Notes under the pieces: generated by a model
Databases searched by the model: none
The model's input: only the letters and a program-made list of their open reading frames with translations
What the model was told of the DNA's origin: nothing
Shown here: in pieces, positions 26,606-34,920 of the stretch
How the letters are laid out: each line of letters opens with the position of its first letter
Numbering within the stretch: the stretch's first letter is position 1
Made by a program: the position numbers and the translations under genes
DNA from: Salipaludibacillus sp047795645
GTDB taxonomy: Bacteria; Bacillota; Bacilli; Bacillales; Salisediminibacteriaceae
DNA length: 64,000 nucleotides
Direction of reading: 5' to 3'
Assembly: GCF_047795645.1 (NCBI RefSeq)
Contig: NZ_CP181045.1
Coordinates: forward strand, 3,968,001-4,032,000

Positions 26606-27601
26606 ATGAGAAGGTATGCGAAGACAGTACCTACGATGTTTTTATGTGTAGCATTGTTATCAGCTTGTGTAAATAGTGATGAGGATACAACAGGAAATGA
26701 GGATGAGGACACTGATGATACAACTGAAGCTTTGTATAGCGACGATACAAACGAGCAAGATAGCGAAGATGAAAAAGGCAACAACTACATGAATGAAAAT
26801 GAAACCAATGAGGGTATTGATGAAAATGAAACGAGTAATGGAGAAACGGGAGAAGGAGAATTTGAACTAGCAGATGAAGGAGAAGAACGAGATGCTGCGA
26901 CAACAAAAGAAGATAATTATATGAAAGGTGGCACGTTTGTCGGTGGTGAAGTAACTGATGGAAGAAGTGTCGGGAATATCGATCATGGTATTCATGATAG
27001 TTATGAGAGACTAGTTCTCGATATTTATGAAGGATCTTATCAAGAGCTTGAAGGCCCTGCAGAAATACCGAATCACTTTGAAGTGACAAAAGAAGCATAT
27101 CCTTCTCGTATCGTTTATACATTGAGCGGAATTCGTGGTCTACCAGAAGAAATACCGGATTTATCAAACATGGATTTCTTTTCATATATGGAAACGATCC
27201 CGTTATTTGATGATGCTACGATACAATTAGCGGCGTATGTGCAAGAGTTTATTGAATTTGAAGTGTTCGAAATGCATGATCCAGCCAAAATTGTGACAGA
27301 TGTCAGGGAAGCAGAGGGAGAAGATGAGTATGCTACGGTATACTCCGTAAGAACGACTTCTATTTCGCAAGACGATAACTTGGAGGATATTGCTAGACAA
27401 GGGTTTGAATTTGAAGAAAGAGATGCAAAGCAGGTGAGAACATTACACTCTGAGGAAGATACATTACTTGTTGAGGAAGGGTATTATAGTACGTTAGAAG
27501 AAGCGGAAGATAGAAAAATAGAACTGGAGAATGATGGTATTGATTTTGAAGTACACATAGAAGAACGAGGTACACATGACACCCCTGAAAATATTGAATA
27601 A
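26606..27601 (+). CDS. Acidic lipoprotein of unknown function
   Basis: 331 residues. Lipoprotein signal with lipobox LLSAC (Cys21), then a very acidic Asp/Glu/Asn/Thr linker (~22-110). A folded domain (~115-260) includes YERLVLDIYEGSYQE and YPSRIVYTLSGIRGLP. The last ~70 residues (YYSTLEEAEDRKIELENDG) look like a small SPOR-like or ferredoxin-fold unit, which is an impression only. Good GGGAGG ribosome site. Probably anchored on the outer face of the membrane. Family not recognised. Confidence 0.7.
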   Translation: MRRYAKTVPTMFLCVALLSACVNSDEDTTGNEDEDTDDTTEALYSDDTNEQDSEDEKGNNYMNENETNEGIDENETSNGETGEGEFELADEGEERDAATTKEDNYMKGGTFVGGEVTDGRSVGNIDHGIHDSYERLVLDIYEGSYQELEGPAEIPNHFEVTKEAYPSRIVYTLSGIRGLPEEIPDLSNMDFFSYMETIPLFDDATIQLAAYVQEFIEFEVFEMHDPAKIVTDVREAEGEDEYATVYSVRTTSISQDDNLEDIARQGFEFEERDAKQVRTLHSEEDTLLVEEGYYSTLEEAEDRKIELENDGIDFEVHIEERGTHDTPENIE

Positions 27602-28086
27602 GTAATGATTTAAAACGAAGACATTTCTAAAGAGTATTATTGGGGATAGGTATGTCTTTTATGGGCCTATTAGTAACTGTAACTAGTACCTTTTGATTAT
27701 AGCTTCCACAAACAGGTGTCCATTTGTGGAAGCACAGAGCTATAAAATGATCATTTTTTTTAAACTGAACTGAAATTTGCTGTATAGATAACCATTTTGA
27801 TCTATCTTTTTTCAAAATGGATTTTCTATTTGCAGGTGTGTACTTCCAACCTACATTCTAAACTTGAAACAATAAACAATACCAGATTTCGCTATTGATC
27901 CATAAAAATTCCCCTTTATTTACTATTAGACCAAGTATATAATAAAAACATAGTGCCTTTTCCATATTAATTCCATTTAGCATTCAAAATTTTTCTTTAG
28001 AAAAAATTGAATATTTAGAGTGTTCTTATTTTCCGCCCATTAGTGCAACGCTAATTATTTAATAAAACTAAGGAGAGGTCGTAAAC
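27602..28086. other. Gene-free stretch with two hairpins
   Basis: Hairpin GCTTCCACAAA / TTTGTGGAAGC at about 27702-27735 (no T tract). A second hairpin, CCATTTTGA / TCAAAATGG at 27792-27820, recurs at 30183-30220 on the far side of the next gene. AAGGAGAGGTCG just before 28087 is a ribosome site. No gene seen. Confidence 0.45.
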
Positions 28087-29973
28087 GTGAAAAAAATGAT
28101 ATTAATAGCTAGTGGCTTTATCTTGCTGGCAGGGTGTAATAATGAAGCAAATGAAGAGATAGAAGAAGTTCAGGAAGAGAATGATACTGAAGCAGAGGAA
28201 GAAGTAGAAGAAGTGGAAAAAGAAACGGAACCGCCAAAAGATAACGAAGGAGAACTTGAAGAAACATTTACCGTCCCGGATCCAGTTGTTATTGAAGAAG
28301 AGTTATGGGATTTTGATCAGGGCGAAGCATATGATTTAGTAACAGAAGTTGGTCCGATTGTCGTTGAAGGTGACTATGCGATTCTACCTGTTTTAGTAGA
28401 TTCTGATCATGAGGCTGAGCCGTTTTTTAGAGATATTTTTTTTGGTGGGTATGAAGAGGAAGATCAAGTATCGAACTTTGATGTACGCCTTATTGACGGG
28501 GAAGAGCGATCTGCTTCCCATGTGGCTATTCTGAATTATGAGTCAGATCATCGCGATGGTTTGTCCAGAAAAGCATTAGAAACCTTTTTAGGCGAGGGGA
28601 GCTTGAACAATCGAATGACGATGGGACCTGATCATCAACCTGTACGTTATTTTGCTGTTTTTGAAGCGCCAGTTTCTGAGCAAGTGCATATATTGTTTCG
28701 TAGTATTGGAATGGCGGAGAATGTCCCTGTCATTAATCGAGAAGAAGCAGAAATTACAAGTTTAGCAGAAGTAGAAGAAGACTATGAGTCAGTAGGGAAA
28801 ACGGTTGAAGAGAGATTTCATCAAGGGGTTCCGACAGTGGAAGAAATTGTTGAAAGAGAACTCAACCGAAGTCAATTTGAGGAAATGACAGAAACGTATT
28901 CTGATAACATTCAAACTCGTACGATGTCCTTGGAGACTTATCAAGAAGGTTTAGACACGTCAGTTAGTAAAATTGAAGAAATAGAGTATGCTACGTTATT
29001 GTTATCAGGTGATGTGTTATTTGATTTTGATTCTGCTGACTTGACCAGTGAAGCAGATCGCGAACTAGAAGTATCTGCAATTGAACTTGAAGGGGCTGAA
29101 GGTGGAGAGTTGAAGATAGTCGGACACACGGACAATGTGAATACAGAAGAATACAATCAGGAACTTTCAGAAGATCGTGCTCAGGCTGTTCATGATCGTC
29201 TGGATGAAGTGACGGATTTAACACCATTTGATGAGATTACCATTGGAGGGGAATCATTTAGAGAACCGATTGCTGACAACGACACGGAAGAAGGACGTGC
29301 GCAAAACAGGCGTGTGGAAATTCAGTTTACTCCACCTGCAGAAGTGATTGAAAGGGAGATAGAGAGTGCAGAATTACCTGAAGCACTTGGTGTAGAAGTA
29401 GAATTTCCGAACGCAGCACCTACAGAACATGGTGTAGTAGAAATTCTCTCCCTACGCCAGGTAGATGACTTATTTGTAGGGAGAATAAAAGTACAAACCT
29501 ACGAAGATGAACTTGAATCCAATGCTTTGCTTGCTTATGGTTCTGGTGCAACAGCTCTTTCAGGAGCGAGAGGATGGCATTATAAAGATGCTGTTGGATT
29601 TAGCGGTTTAACTATTTACAATATCACGTTGCTGCATGAAGGACAACGCTATTACCCAGTAGATTATTATATGGAACCTTTATCTGAAAGTGTAGGAGAG
29701 GAACGTTTAGAAAATGCTGAGGACGAGGATGTGGAATTTATTTTACCACTCGCTGAACGATTTTTGCCTAGGTCTACTGAATTATCAAATGATGAAGCAG
29801 CCTACTATACAGCAACAGTCGTCTGGCCGGCCGTTTCTACTGATGAAGTCGTCATTGAATTAGGGTTGCCAAGTATACAGACAGTATCTACAGACGATAT
29901 TGATATGGAAGTTGATAGTGTCCAGCCATGGAGGATCACAAATGTTCCATTGGAAATTGGAAGCAATGATTAA
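28087..29973 (+). CDS. Large lipoprotein with an internal OmpA-like domain
   Basis: 628 residues. Signal peptide with lipobox LLAGC (Cys17) and an acidic linker (~20-65). An N-terminal domain (~75-230) contains EVGPIVVEGDYAILPVLVDS. An OmpA-like domain occupies ~300-420 (DVLFDFDSADLTSEADREL, KIVGHTDNVN, SEDRAQAVHDRL, RAQNRRVEIQF). A further domain (~430-628) resembles the N-terminal one (VVEILSLRQVDDLFVGRIKV). An OmpA domain in the middle, flanked by two related beta-type domains, is unusual. It probably tethers the cell surface to peptidoglycan. Related to the genes at 2-85 and 1781-3220. Confidence 0.8.
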   Translation: MKKMILIASGFILLAGCNNEANEEIEEVQEENDTEAEEEVEEVEKETEPPKDNEGELEETFTVPDPVVIEEELWDFDQGEAYDLVTEVGPIVVEGDYAILPVLVDSDHEAEPFFRDIFFGGYEEEDQVSNFDVRLIDGEERSASHVAILNYESDHRDGLSRKALETFLGEGSLNNRMTMGPDHQPVRYFAVFEAPVSEQVHILFRSIGMAENVPVINREEAEITSLAEVEEDYESVGKTVEERFHQGVPTVEEIVERELNRSQFEEMTETYSDNIQTRTMSLETYQEGLDTSVSKIEEIEYATLLLSGDVLFDFDSADLTSEADRELEVSAIELEGAEGGELKIVGHTDNVNTEEYNQELSEDRAQAVHDRLDEVTDLTPFDEITIGGESFREPIADNDTEEGRAQNRRVEIQFTPPAEVIEREIESAELPEALGVEVEFPNAAPTEHGVVEILSLRQVDDLFVGRIKVQTYEDELESNALLAYGSGATALSGARGWHYKDAVGFSGLTIYNITLLHEGQRYYPVDYYMEPLSESVGEERLENAEDEDVEFILPLAERFLPRSTELSNDEAAYYTATVVWPAVSTDEVVIELGLPSIQTVSTDDIDMEVDSVQPWRITNVPLEIGSND

Positions 29974-30182
29974 TTAAGAATAACAAAGGTGTCTTCCTCT
30001 TGATGAGGTTCTTGATTGGAATAAATTTTAAAGGTTGGATTAGGAACGATAGTATTTTCACAAGAAAAAGTATCTTATCATAATATGAGTAATTCAAGAT
30101 AATAATGAAGCTTTGTTGTATAATATAGGTAGAAAAATAATCGAACTTTTTTTATAAAAAACGTATGTACGTTCTAAAAAAT

Positions 30183-30220
30183 GAAACCATTTTGATCAAG
30201 CTTTTTTCAAAATGGTTTCG
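30183..30220. repeat. Hairpin repeat, second copy
   Basis: GAAACCATTTTGATC, then AAGCTTTT, then TTCAAAATGGTTTC. The inner part matches 27792-27820 nearly exactly (CCATTTTGATC..CTTTTTTCAAAATGG). Either copy could end transcription, but only this one has a T-rich tail (GTTTTATTTG). Confidence 0.55.
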
Positions 30221-30239
30221 TTTTATTTGTTGTAAAATA

Positions 30240-30335
30240 TGGATTTGTGAGGTGGTTTTCCTCGATTACGCGAAGAAATTCCCTTCGATCTCTTCCCCAA
30301 TGTCTTTGTCGTAGTTTTTTCAGAGGAGATTTTTA
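30240..30335. repeat. Fragment E of the long repeat
   Basis: TGTCTTTGTCGTAGTTTTTT plus CAG at 30301-30323 is identical over 23 bases to 22470-22492 in copy C, and the preceding CTTCGATCTCTTCC matches copy A (about 21041). It is a partial, degraded copy. The rest of the 29974-30384 interval shows no gene. Confidence 0.6.
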
Positions 30336-30384
30336 GAAAGCCGTAAAAGGAATCACATGCTTCTATAAAAAAAGTCCTATCTAA

Positions 30385-31119
30385 TTATTTTTCTTGGAAT
30401 GTTAATTCTTGGGTTACATTAACCCGTAATATTTGTCCATCCTTTAAATCCACAGTTAACGTTTCAGGTCCAAATTCACCATCTGGATCGATGAGTTCGT
30501 CATATAATGGCAACTTATTATCTTTTTCATAAATCATGACTTTTCCACTTCGAGTTCCAGAAGCTATTACCTCGTAATTTCCTTCATTAATATCCGTGCC
30601 TACTTCCCAAGCTCCAGTAGTTAAAGTATCAGAAACTGTTCTATTTTCTACAGGAGTGAAAATACCTTGCTCAAATCCAGTAATTTCTACTTCTGCGCCA
30701 TCATATAGATTGACCGTAACGCTAGGAACGCCTAAGTTCAATCCCTCATCTTCTAAAATCTCACTTACTGATCCACCGGCAGAATTATTTTCAACAAAAA
30801 GATTACCTGAGCTACTGCTCGTAATCTTATAACGGTCAGCTGGGAAATCTTCTCCAACGACATAACTTCCTTCATCTAAGGAGATAGCTTCTTCAGATAT
30901 GGCAGACTCCTCCTCTGAGTCATTTTCTTTATCAGCATTTTCACTATCTATTTCTGTTTCTGGTATTGACTCTGATTCTATTTCAATTTCGTTATTTTCT
31001 GTTGAACTTGTCATGGACTCACTTTCCGACTGACAAGCAGTCAATACTATTCCACCTAATAAGAGAGCCGCTGACCAAGTTAACCATTTTGTACAAGTAG
31101 TTTTTTTGATTTTTTGCAT
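30385..31119 (-). CDS. Lipoprotein with two tandem beta-type domains
   Basis: 244 residues. Signal peptide with lipobox VLTAC (Cys29), acidic Ser/Glu linker (~30-75). Two ~75-residue units follow, beginning LDEGSYVVGEDFPADRYKIT and LTTGAWEVGTDINEGNYEVI and each ending in a T V.L.DG..(v/l)....v strand (TVNLYDGAEVEI, TVDLKDGQILRV). The repeat pattern (G.y.VG.di..G.Y.i) occurs in several exported Bacillus proteins of unknown role. ATG start with GGAGGC upstream. Confidence 0.7.
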   Translation of the reverse strand: MQKIKKTTCTKWLTWSAALLLGGIVLTACQSESESMTSSTENNEIEIESESIPETEIDSENADKENDSEEESAISEEAISLDEGSYVVGEDFPADRYKITSSSSGNLFVENNSAGGSVSEILEDEGLNLGVPSVTVNLYDGAEVEITGFEQGIFTPVENRTVSDTLTTGAWEVGTDINEGNYEVIASGTRSGKVMIYEKDNKLPLYDELIDPDGEFGPETLTVDLKDGQILRVNVTQELTFQEK

Positions 31120-31217
31120 AATAAAGCCTCCATGATGTTATCAGAATATCTTTTCTTTAATCTTTCCAACCGTTCTTCCTTTTAGATCATTCAGTCAATA
31201 AGAAATAATCTCTTTCA

Positions 31218-32192
31218 TTAATATTCTATCAGTTCGATAAATGTCTCATCATCGTAAACGGTGGATAATAGAGGATCATTGTAAGCTGTATCCTTGAATG
31301 ATTCATTTAATTCTATCGATCTAGCTAATTCTTCAAATGCTTGATCAAGCTCTCCTTGTTGCACAAGTACTACACCTTTTCCGTAATACCCAATTGCTTC
31401 ATTTGGAAATTGCTCAATAATATAGTTATAGTGTTCTTTAGCTTCGTTTAGATTTCCCCTGTAAGTAAGCATTATGCCTTTATAATCTAAAGTATTTAAT
31501 GGGTTTTCTGGAACAAGGTCAATAATCTTGTCTAAATAAGGAATCGTCTCGCTAAATTGCCCTAATGCATCGTGGAGGTAGACAAGATACCATAATGCGT
31601 CGGTATCTTCGGGAATTTGTTTTATGTATTGTTCTAAATAAGGGATTGCCTTTTCGTCTTCGGATAAGAAATAAAGTGAAACTCCTTTTCCATATAGAGC
31701 ATATGGTGTAAGATCATCAATCGTCAAAGCTTTATCATAATATTCAAGAGCATTTTCATACCTTTCAAGCGATAAATGAGCATTCCCCATGTTGATAAAC
31801 TGTTCTGGTTCCTTCTCACTAATATCGATTGCTCTTTGTGCAGCGACAATTGCTTGTTCATAATCACCGAGTTCATTTAATGATAAAGCCTTGTTATTAA
31901 ATGCGCTATCCATTTGGTCATCGAGTTCAATCGCTTTGTCTAGGGCTTGAATTGCTTCTTCATGTTGCTCGATATATTGGAGACAATACCCTTTCTCATT
32001 ATAAAGAAATGGATCTTCAGGGTATTTTTCCAATCGCTGATTCAAATCATCTAAAACTAATTCATACTCTTCTTTTTCATACCATTCATCATATTTTTCT
32101 CGTGAGAACTCAGGGTCTGTAGTACTTAAAAAGGTACATCCTGAAAGAAAAATAATTGAAAATATATATAATGGCAAAATTTTTTTATTCAA
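31218..32192 (-). CDS. TPR-repeat lipoprotein
   Basis: 324 residues from TTG at 32192, chosen because AAAAAGGAAGTGATA lies upstream and the start gives a clean lipoprotein signal (MNKKILPLYIFSIIFLSGC, Cys19). An ATG 34 codons further out at 32294 would bury the signal. About eight tetratricopeptide repeats follow (for example YNEKGYCLQYIEQHEEAIQA, then LDKAIELDDQ; NMGNAHLSLERYENALEYYD; ALYGKGVSLYF). TPRs mediate protein binding, so it is probably a surface scaffold. It is encoded 99 bases downstream of the previous lipoprotein on the same strand. Partner unknown. Confidence 0.8.
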   Translation of the reverse strand: MNKKILPLYIFSIIFLSGCTFLSTTDPEFSREKYDEWYEKEEYELVLDDLNQRLEKYPEDPFLYNEKGYCLQYIEQHEEAIQALDKAIELDDQMDSAFNNKALSLNELGDYEQAIVAAQRAIDISEKEPEQFINMGNAHLSLERYENALEYYDKALTIDDLTPYALYGKGVSLYFLSEDEKAIPYLEQYIKQIPEDTDALWYLVYLHDALGQFSETIPYLDKIIDLVPENPLNTLDYKGIMLTYRGNLNEAKEHYNYIIEQFPNEAIGYYGKGVVLVQQGELDQAFEELARSIELNESFKDTAYNDPLLSTVYDDETFIELIEY

Positions 32193-32396
32193 TATATCAC
32201 TTCCTTTTTCATAATCATTCTCTTTATCTACGGATAACGAGGAATTCTTTAAGTTTTGATTTTCCTCTTTTTTGAAAATACCCATAATTAACAATATCTA
32301 AAGAAGAAATGTATCGCAACTTTTTTGTATAAAAATTTAACAAAATAGTTAATATTTCTTAGGTAATGTATGATTAATTGAAATTAATCCCGATTT

Positions 32397-32436
32397 TTTT
32401 CTTATGCCCTTCAAGACGACCTTCCCGTCGATGTTT
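32397..32436. repeat. Fragment F of the long repeat (hairpin only)
   Basis: CCTTCAAGACGACCTTCCCG, then TCGATGTTTTT. It matches the central part of the repeat hairpin (GAGACGACCTTCCCGTCGTT) seen in copies A-C. Confidence 0.4.
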
Positions 32437-32462
32437 TTGTATGCCAACTAAAAGCTTCATAC

Positions 32463-32505
32463 TAAAAATGATCCCCCTCCTAGCCATGACTAGGAAAGGG
32501 ATCAC
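32463..32505 (-). terminator. Terminator of the aldo/keto reductase gene
   Basis: On the minus strand GTGATCCCTTTCCTAG / CTAGGAGGGGGATCAT forms a stem with a six-base loop followed by TTTTTAG, about 30 bases after the stop codon at 32536. Confidence 0.7.
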
Positions 32506-32535
32506 TTTGTAATGTATTGATTGTTGAACGAACAG

Positions 32536-33522
32536 TTACTCTTTTATTGGCAACGGTGCTTCAGCAGAGATTAAATTTTGTTCTTTCATTTCCTGCCAGA
32601 AAGCTACTGGAATTTCAGCATTCATAGCAGAAATATTCTCTTGAATCCGTTCAGGACGTGTGGTGCCTGGAATAACAGCCGCTACTGCCGGATGAGCTGC
32701 TGAGAATTGGAGTGCAGCAGAAATTAAGCTGACCTGATGGCGATTAGCGATCTCGTTCATGAGCTCTACTTTCGAGTTGATTTTTGACGGTGCTTTTTTA
32801 TATTCGTAATGAGATCCGCCAGCAATGACACCTGAACCATAAGGAGCACCGACAACGATTTTGATTTCTTTTTCTTCAGAACCTGGCATTAAACGCTGGA
32901 GAGCATGCTCATGATCTAGTAGGGTGTAACGGGTAGCCTGAAGATGAATATCTGGCTTTGTTTCCTCTAACTCATTTGCCAGCTCAATAGGTTCTGTTCT
33001 GTTAACACCTAATCCCCAACCTTTAATGACACCTTCGTCGCGAAGTCTGTTTAGCTCACGGAAAGCTCCTGTTCTTGCTTCTTCAAATTTCGAAAGCCAC
33101 TCATCTCCATGAAAATCAGGTGAAATATCATGGACGTAAACAAAGTCAAGTCGATCGGTATTTAATCGTTCCAAGCTATGTTCAATGGAGCGGAGCGTTC
33201 CTTCTGCAGTATAATCGTTGACGATTTTATTCTTGCGGCCAAATTCAAACAGACCTTCTTTTTCTTCCTTTTCGTCTAAGATGAGTCGTCCAATTTTGGT
33301 GCTTAATACATAGTCGTCGCGATTATATTTAGATAATACCTCTCCTAATCTCATTTCAGCGAGACCGGCACCGTAGAATGGCGCAGTGTCAAAATAACGA
33401 ATTCCGTTATCCCATGCAGCCTTGACTGTATCAAGCGCTTCCTGCTCTGGGACGTCTCGAAACATATTTCCTAAAGGGGCTGTGCCAAAGCCTAGCTTTC
33501 CACTCTGTTTCAAATTTATCAT
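32536..33522 (-). CDS. Aldo/keto reductase
   Basis: 328 residues, TIM-barrel AKR fold. Catalytic tetrad region: GIRYFDTAPFYGAGLAE (Asp and Tyr ~45-50), DYVLSTKIGRL (Lys ~79), DFVYVHDISPD (His ~129). The C-terminal AVIPGTTRPERIQENI binds NADP(H). It resembles the D-threo-aldose / L-fucose dehydrogenase-like branch (pyridoxal 4-dehydrogenase-like), oxidising or reducing small sugars or aldehydes. Good AGGAGG ribosome site. Monocistronic. Substrate unknown. Confidence 0.85.
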   Translation of the reverse strand: MINLKQSGKLGFGTAPLGNMFRDVPEQEALDTVKAAWDNGIRYFDTAPFYGAGLAEMRLGEVLSKYNRDDYVLSTKIGRLILDEKEEKEGLFEFGRKNKIVNDYTAEGTLRSIEHSLERLNTDRLDFVYVHDISPDFHGDEWLSKFEEARTGAFRELNRLRDEGVIKGWGLGVNRTEPIELANELEETKPDIHLQATRYTLLDHEHALQRLMPGSEEKEIKIVVGAPYGSGVIAGGSHYEYKKAPSKINSKVELMNEIANRHQVSLISAALQFSAAHPAVAAVIPGTTRPERIQENISAMNAEIPVAFWQEMKEQNLISAEAPLPIKE

Positions 33523-33757
33523 GTTGAATTTCCTCCTTTAATTAATAAACCACCTATTTAAAGGTGTGTTTAAGACATGTGCTCATGGTTTATCCAAATT
33601 AGTGTAGCTCTTTTTGGATGTACAATAATCCATTACCGATAAATTTGTAAAATAAACATCCTACTTAACATAGAAATCGACAAGAAATGTAGACTAATAG
33701 AAAATATTATGATGATACTATAAGAAAATTTAGAGACCGGTAAGGAGGTTTTTAATT

Positions 33758-34015
33758 ATGACAAATCAGTCAAGTATTAGAATCGATTCTGCTTCAAGAG
33801 TTATTTTGGCATCGCCGAACATCATCTATAAATCATTTTTGAATCGGGAATTTCATACGTGAGGGCCATACGATAAGTTCCACCTAGAAACTGTTTCAGA
33901 AGGCACAAACGTGACTGTCGTTTGTGAAAATGTACCTGAAGGAATTCGAAAGGAGGATCATGACACAGGGTTAAGATCGACACTAAAAAATTTAGCTATA
34001 TTTACTGAAAAATAG
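33758..34015 (+). pseudogene. SRPBCC/AHSA1-type protein with internal deletion
   Basis: Starts ATG behind TAAGGAGGTTTTT and reads RIDSASRVILASPNIIYKSF then LNREFHT and a TGA. After the stop, a different stretch is homologous to the end of the same family (TVVCENVPEGIRKEDHDTGL then RSTLKNLAIFTEK, TAG 34013-34015). The middle ~60-70 codons of the domain are gone. The ribosome site is still intact, so decay is recent. Confidence 0.7.
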
Positions 34016-34119
34016 ACTGTTAAGCACCGAAAGCATTTTTTTCTTGGCTTTGGCTTTGGAATCACATATCAATAATTAATATTATGGTAGTATTTATATT
34101 AATAAGAAGTGGATTTTTA

Positions 34120-34530
34120 ATGGTAAATTCAAATCAAAAGATCACTACGTTTTTAACTTTTGAAGGAAGTGCTGAAGAAGCAATGAATTTGTACATCTCT
34201 TTGTTTGACGAGTCAGAAATCACTAGTATTGTTCGATACGGAGCAAATGAGGTAGGCAAAGAGGGAAGTGTACAGCATGCTACATTCTTAATCAATGGAC
34301 AAGAGTTTATGTGTATAGATAGCAGTGTTAAGCATGAATGGACATTTACTCCCGCAGTATCAATGTTTGTAACATGTAACACGGAGAAAGAGATTGATCG
34401 ACTCTTTGATAAGTTATCTCAGGATGGTGTCGTTCACATGCCATTATCTAATTATGGTTTTAGTAAAAAGTTTGGATGGGTTGATGATAAATATGGTGTA
34501 TCGTGGCAATTAAATCTTGCAAACAGCTAA
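34120..34530 (+). CDS. PhnB-like VOC-fold protein
   Basis: 136 residues from ATG 34120 (MVNSNQKITTFLTFEG). An in-frame ATG at 34084 is possible but has no ribosome site. PhnB / 3-demethylubiquinone-methyltransferase-like glyoxalase fold: FLTFEGSAEEAMNLYISLF, VQHATFLINGQEFMCIDS, VDDKYGVSWQLNL. These proteins are found as small stand-alone units with unclear activity despite the methyltransferase label in databases. Confidence 0.8.
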   Translation: MVNSNQKITTFLTFEGSAEEAMNLYISLFDESEITSIVRYGANEVGKEGSVQHATFLINGQEFMCIDSSVKHEWTFTPAVSMFVTCNTEKEIDRLFDKLSQDGVVHMPLSNYGFSKKFGWVDDKYGVSWQLNLANS

Positions 34531-34920
34531 CTGTTCAATAACAATTAATATTTGAATGGTTACATCGTTGGCTGGAAACTAAAAACTGTCTATAACATGA
34601 TTTTGTAGCGTTAGAAAATGGAGGGGGAGTCATGATACCGAAATATGCTCTTCCTCTAAGGTTTGTCATGAGACATATTTTGCTATAAAATCATAAAGAT
34701 TTAAACTACTGAATACACTAGCTTAGTTATAATATAAAATGATAAAGTGCGTTAAATTAACGGGTGCTTGTTCTCCATTTAGTGCAAGTCGATTGTGGAA
34801 TATTTTGATGAAATGAATTGATACAAGAATAATAAAATCTTAGCTAAATAGTTTTGAAGAGATAAGTCTTATAATAGTCTTATGTGTCAAAGGGTGAAAA
34901 GGAAAGGATGTTGAGATAAA
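34531..34920. other. Gene-free stretch with an orphan start signal
   Basis: At 34618-34632 AATGGAGGGGGAGTCATGAT is an excellent ribosome site and ATG, but the frame (MIPKYALPLRFVMRHILL) stops after 18 codons. It is probably the stub of a lost gene. Upstream of the ABC operon AAAGGAAAGGATGTTGAG gives its ribosome site. Nothing else seen. Confidence 0.35.

Noticed and set aside
26631..27185. 184-codon minus-strand frame opposite the acidic lipoprotein
   Set aside because: His/Leu/Tyr-rich shadow of an acidic coding strand. No ribosome site and the plus-strand gene is well supported.
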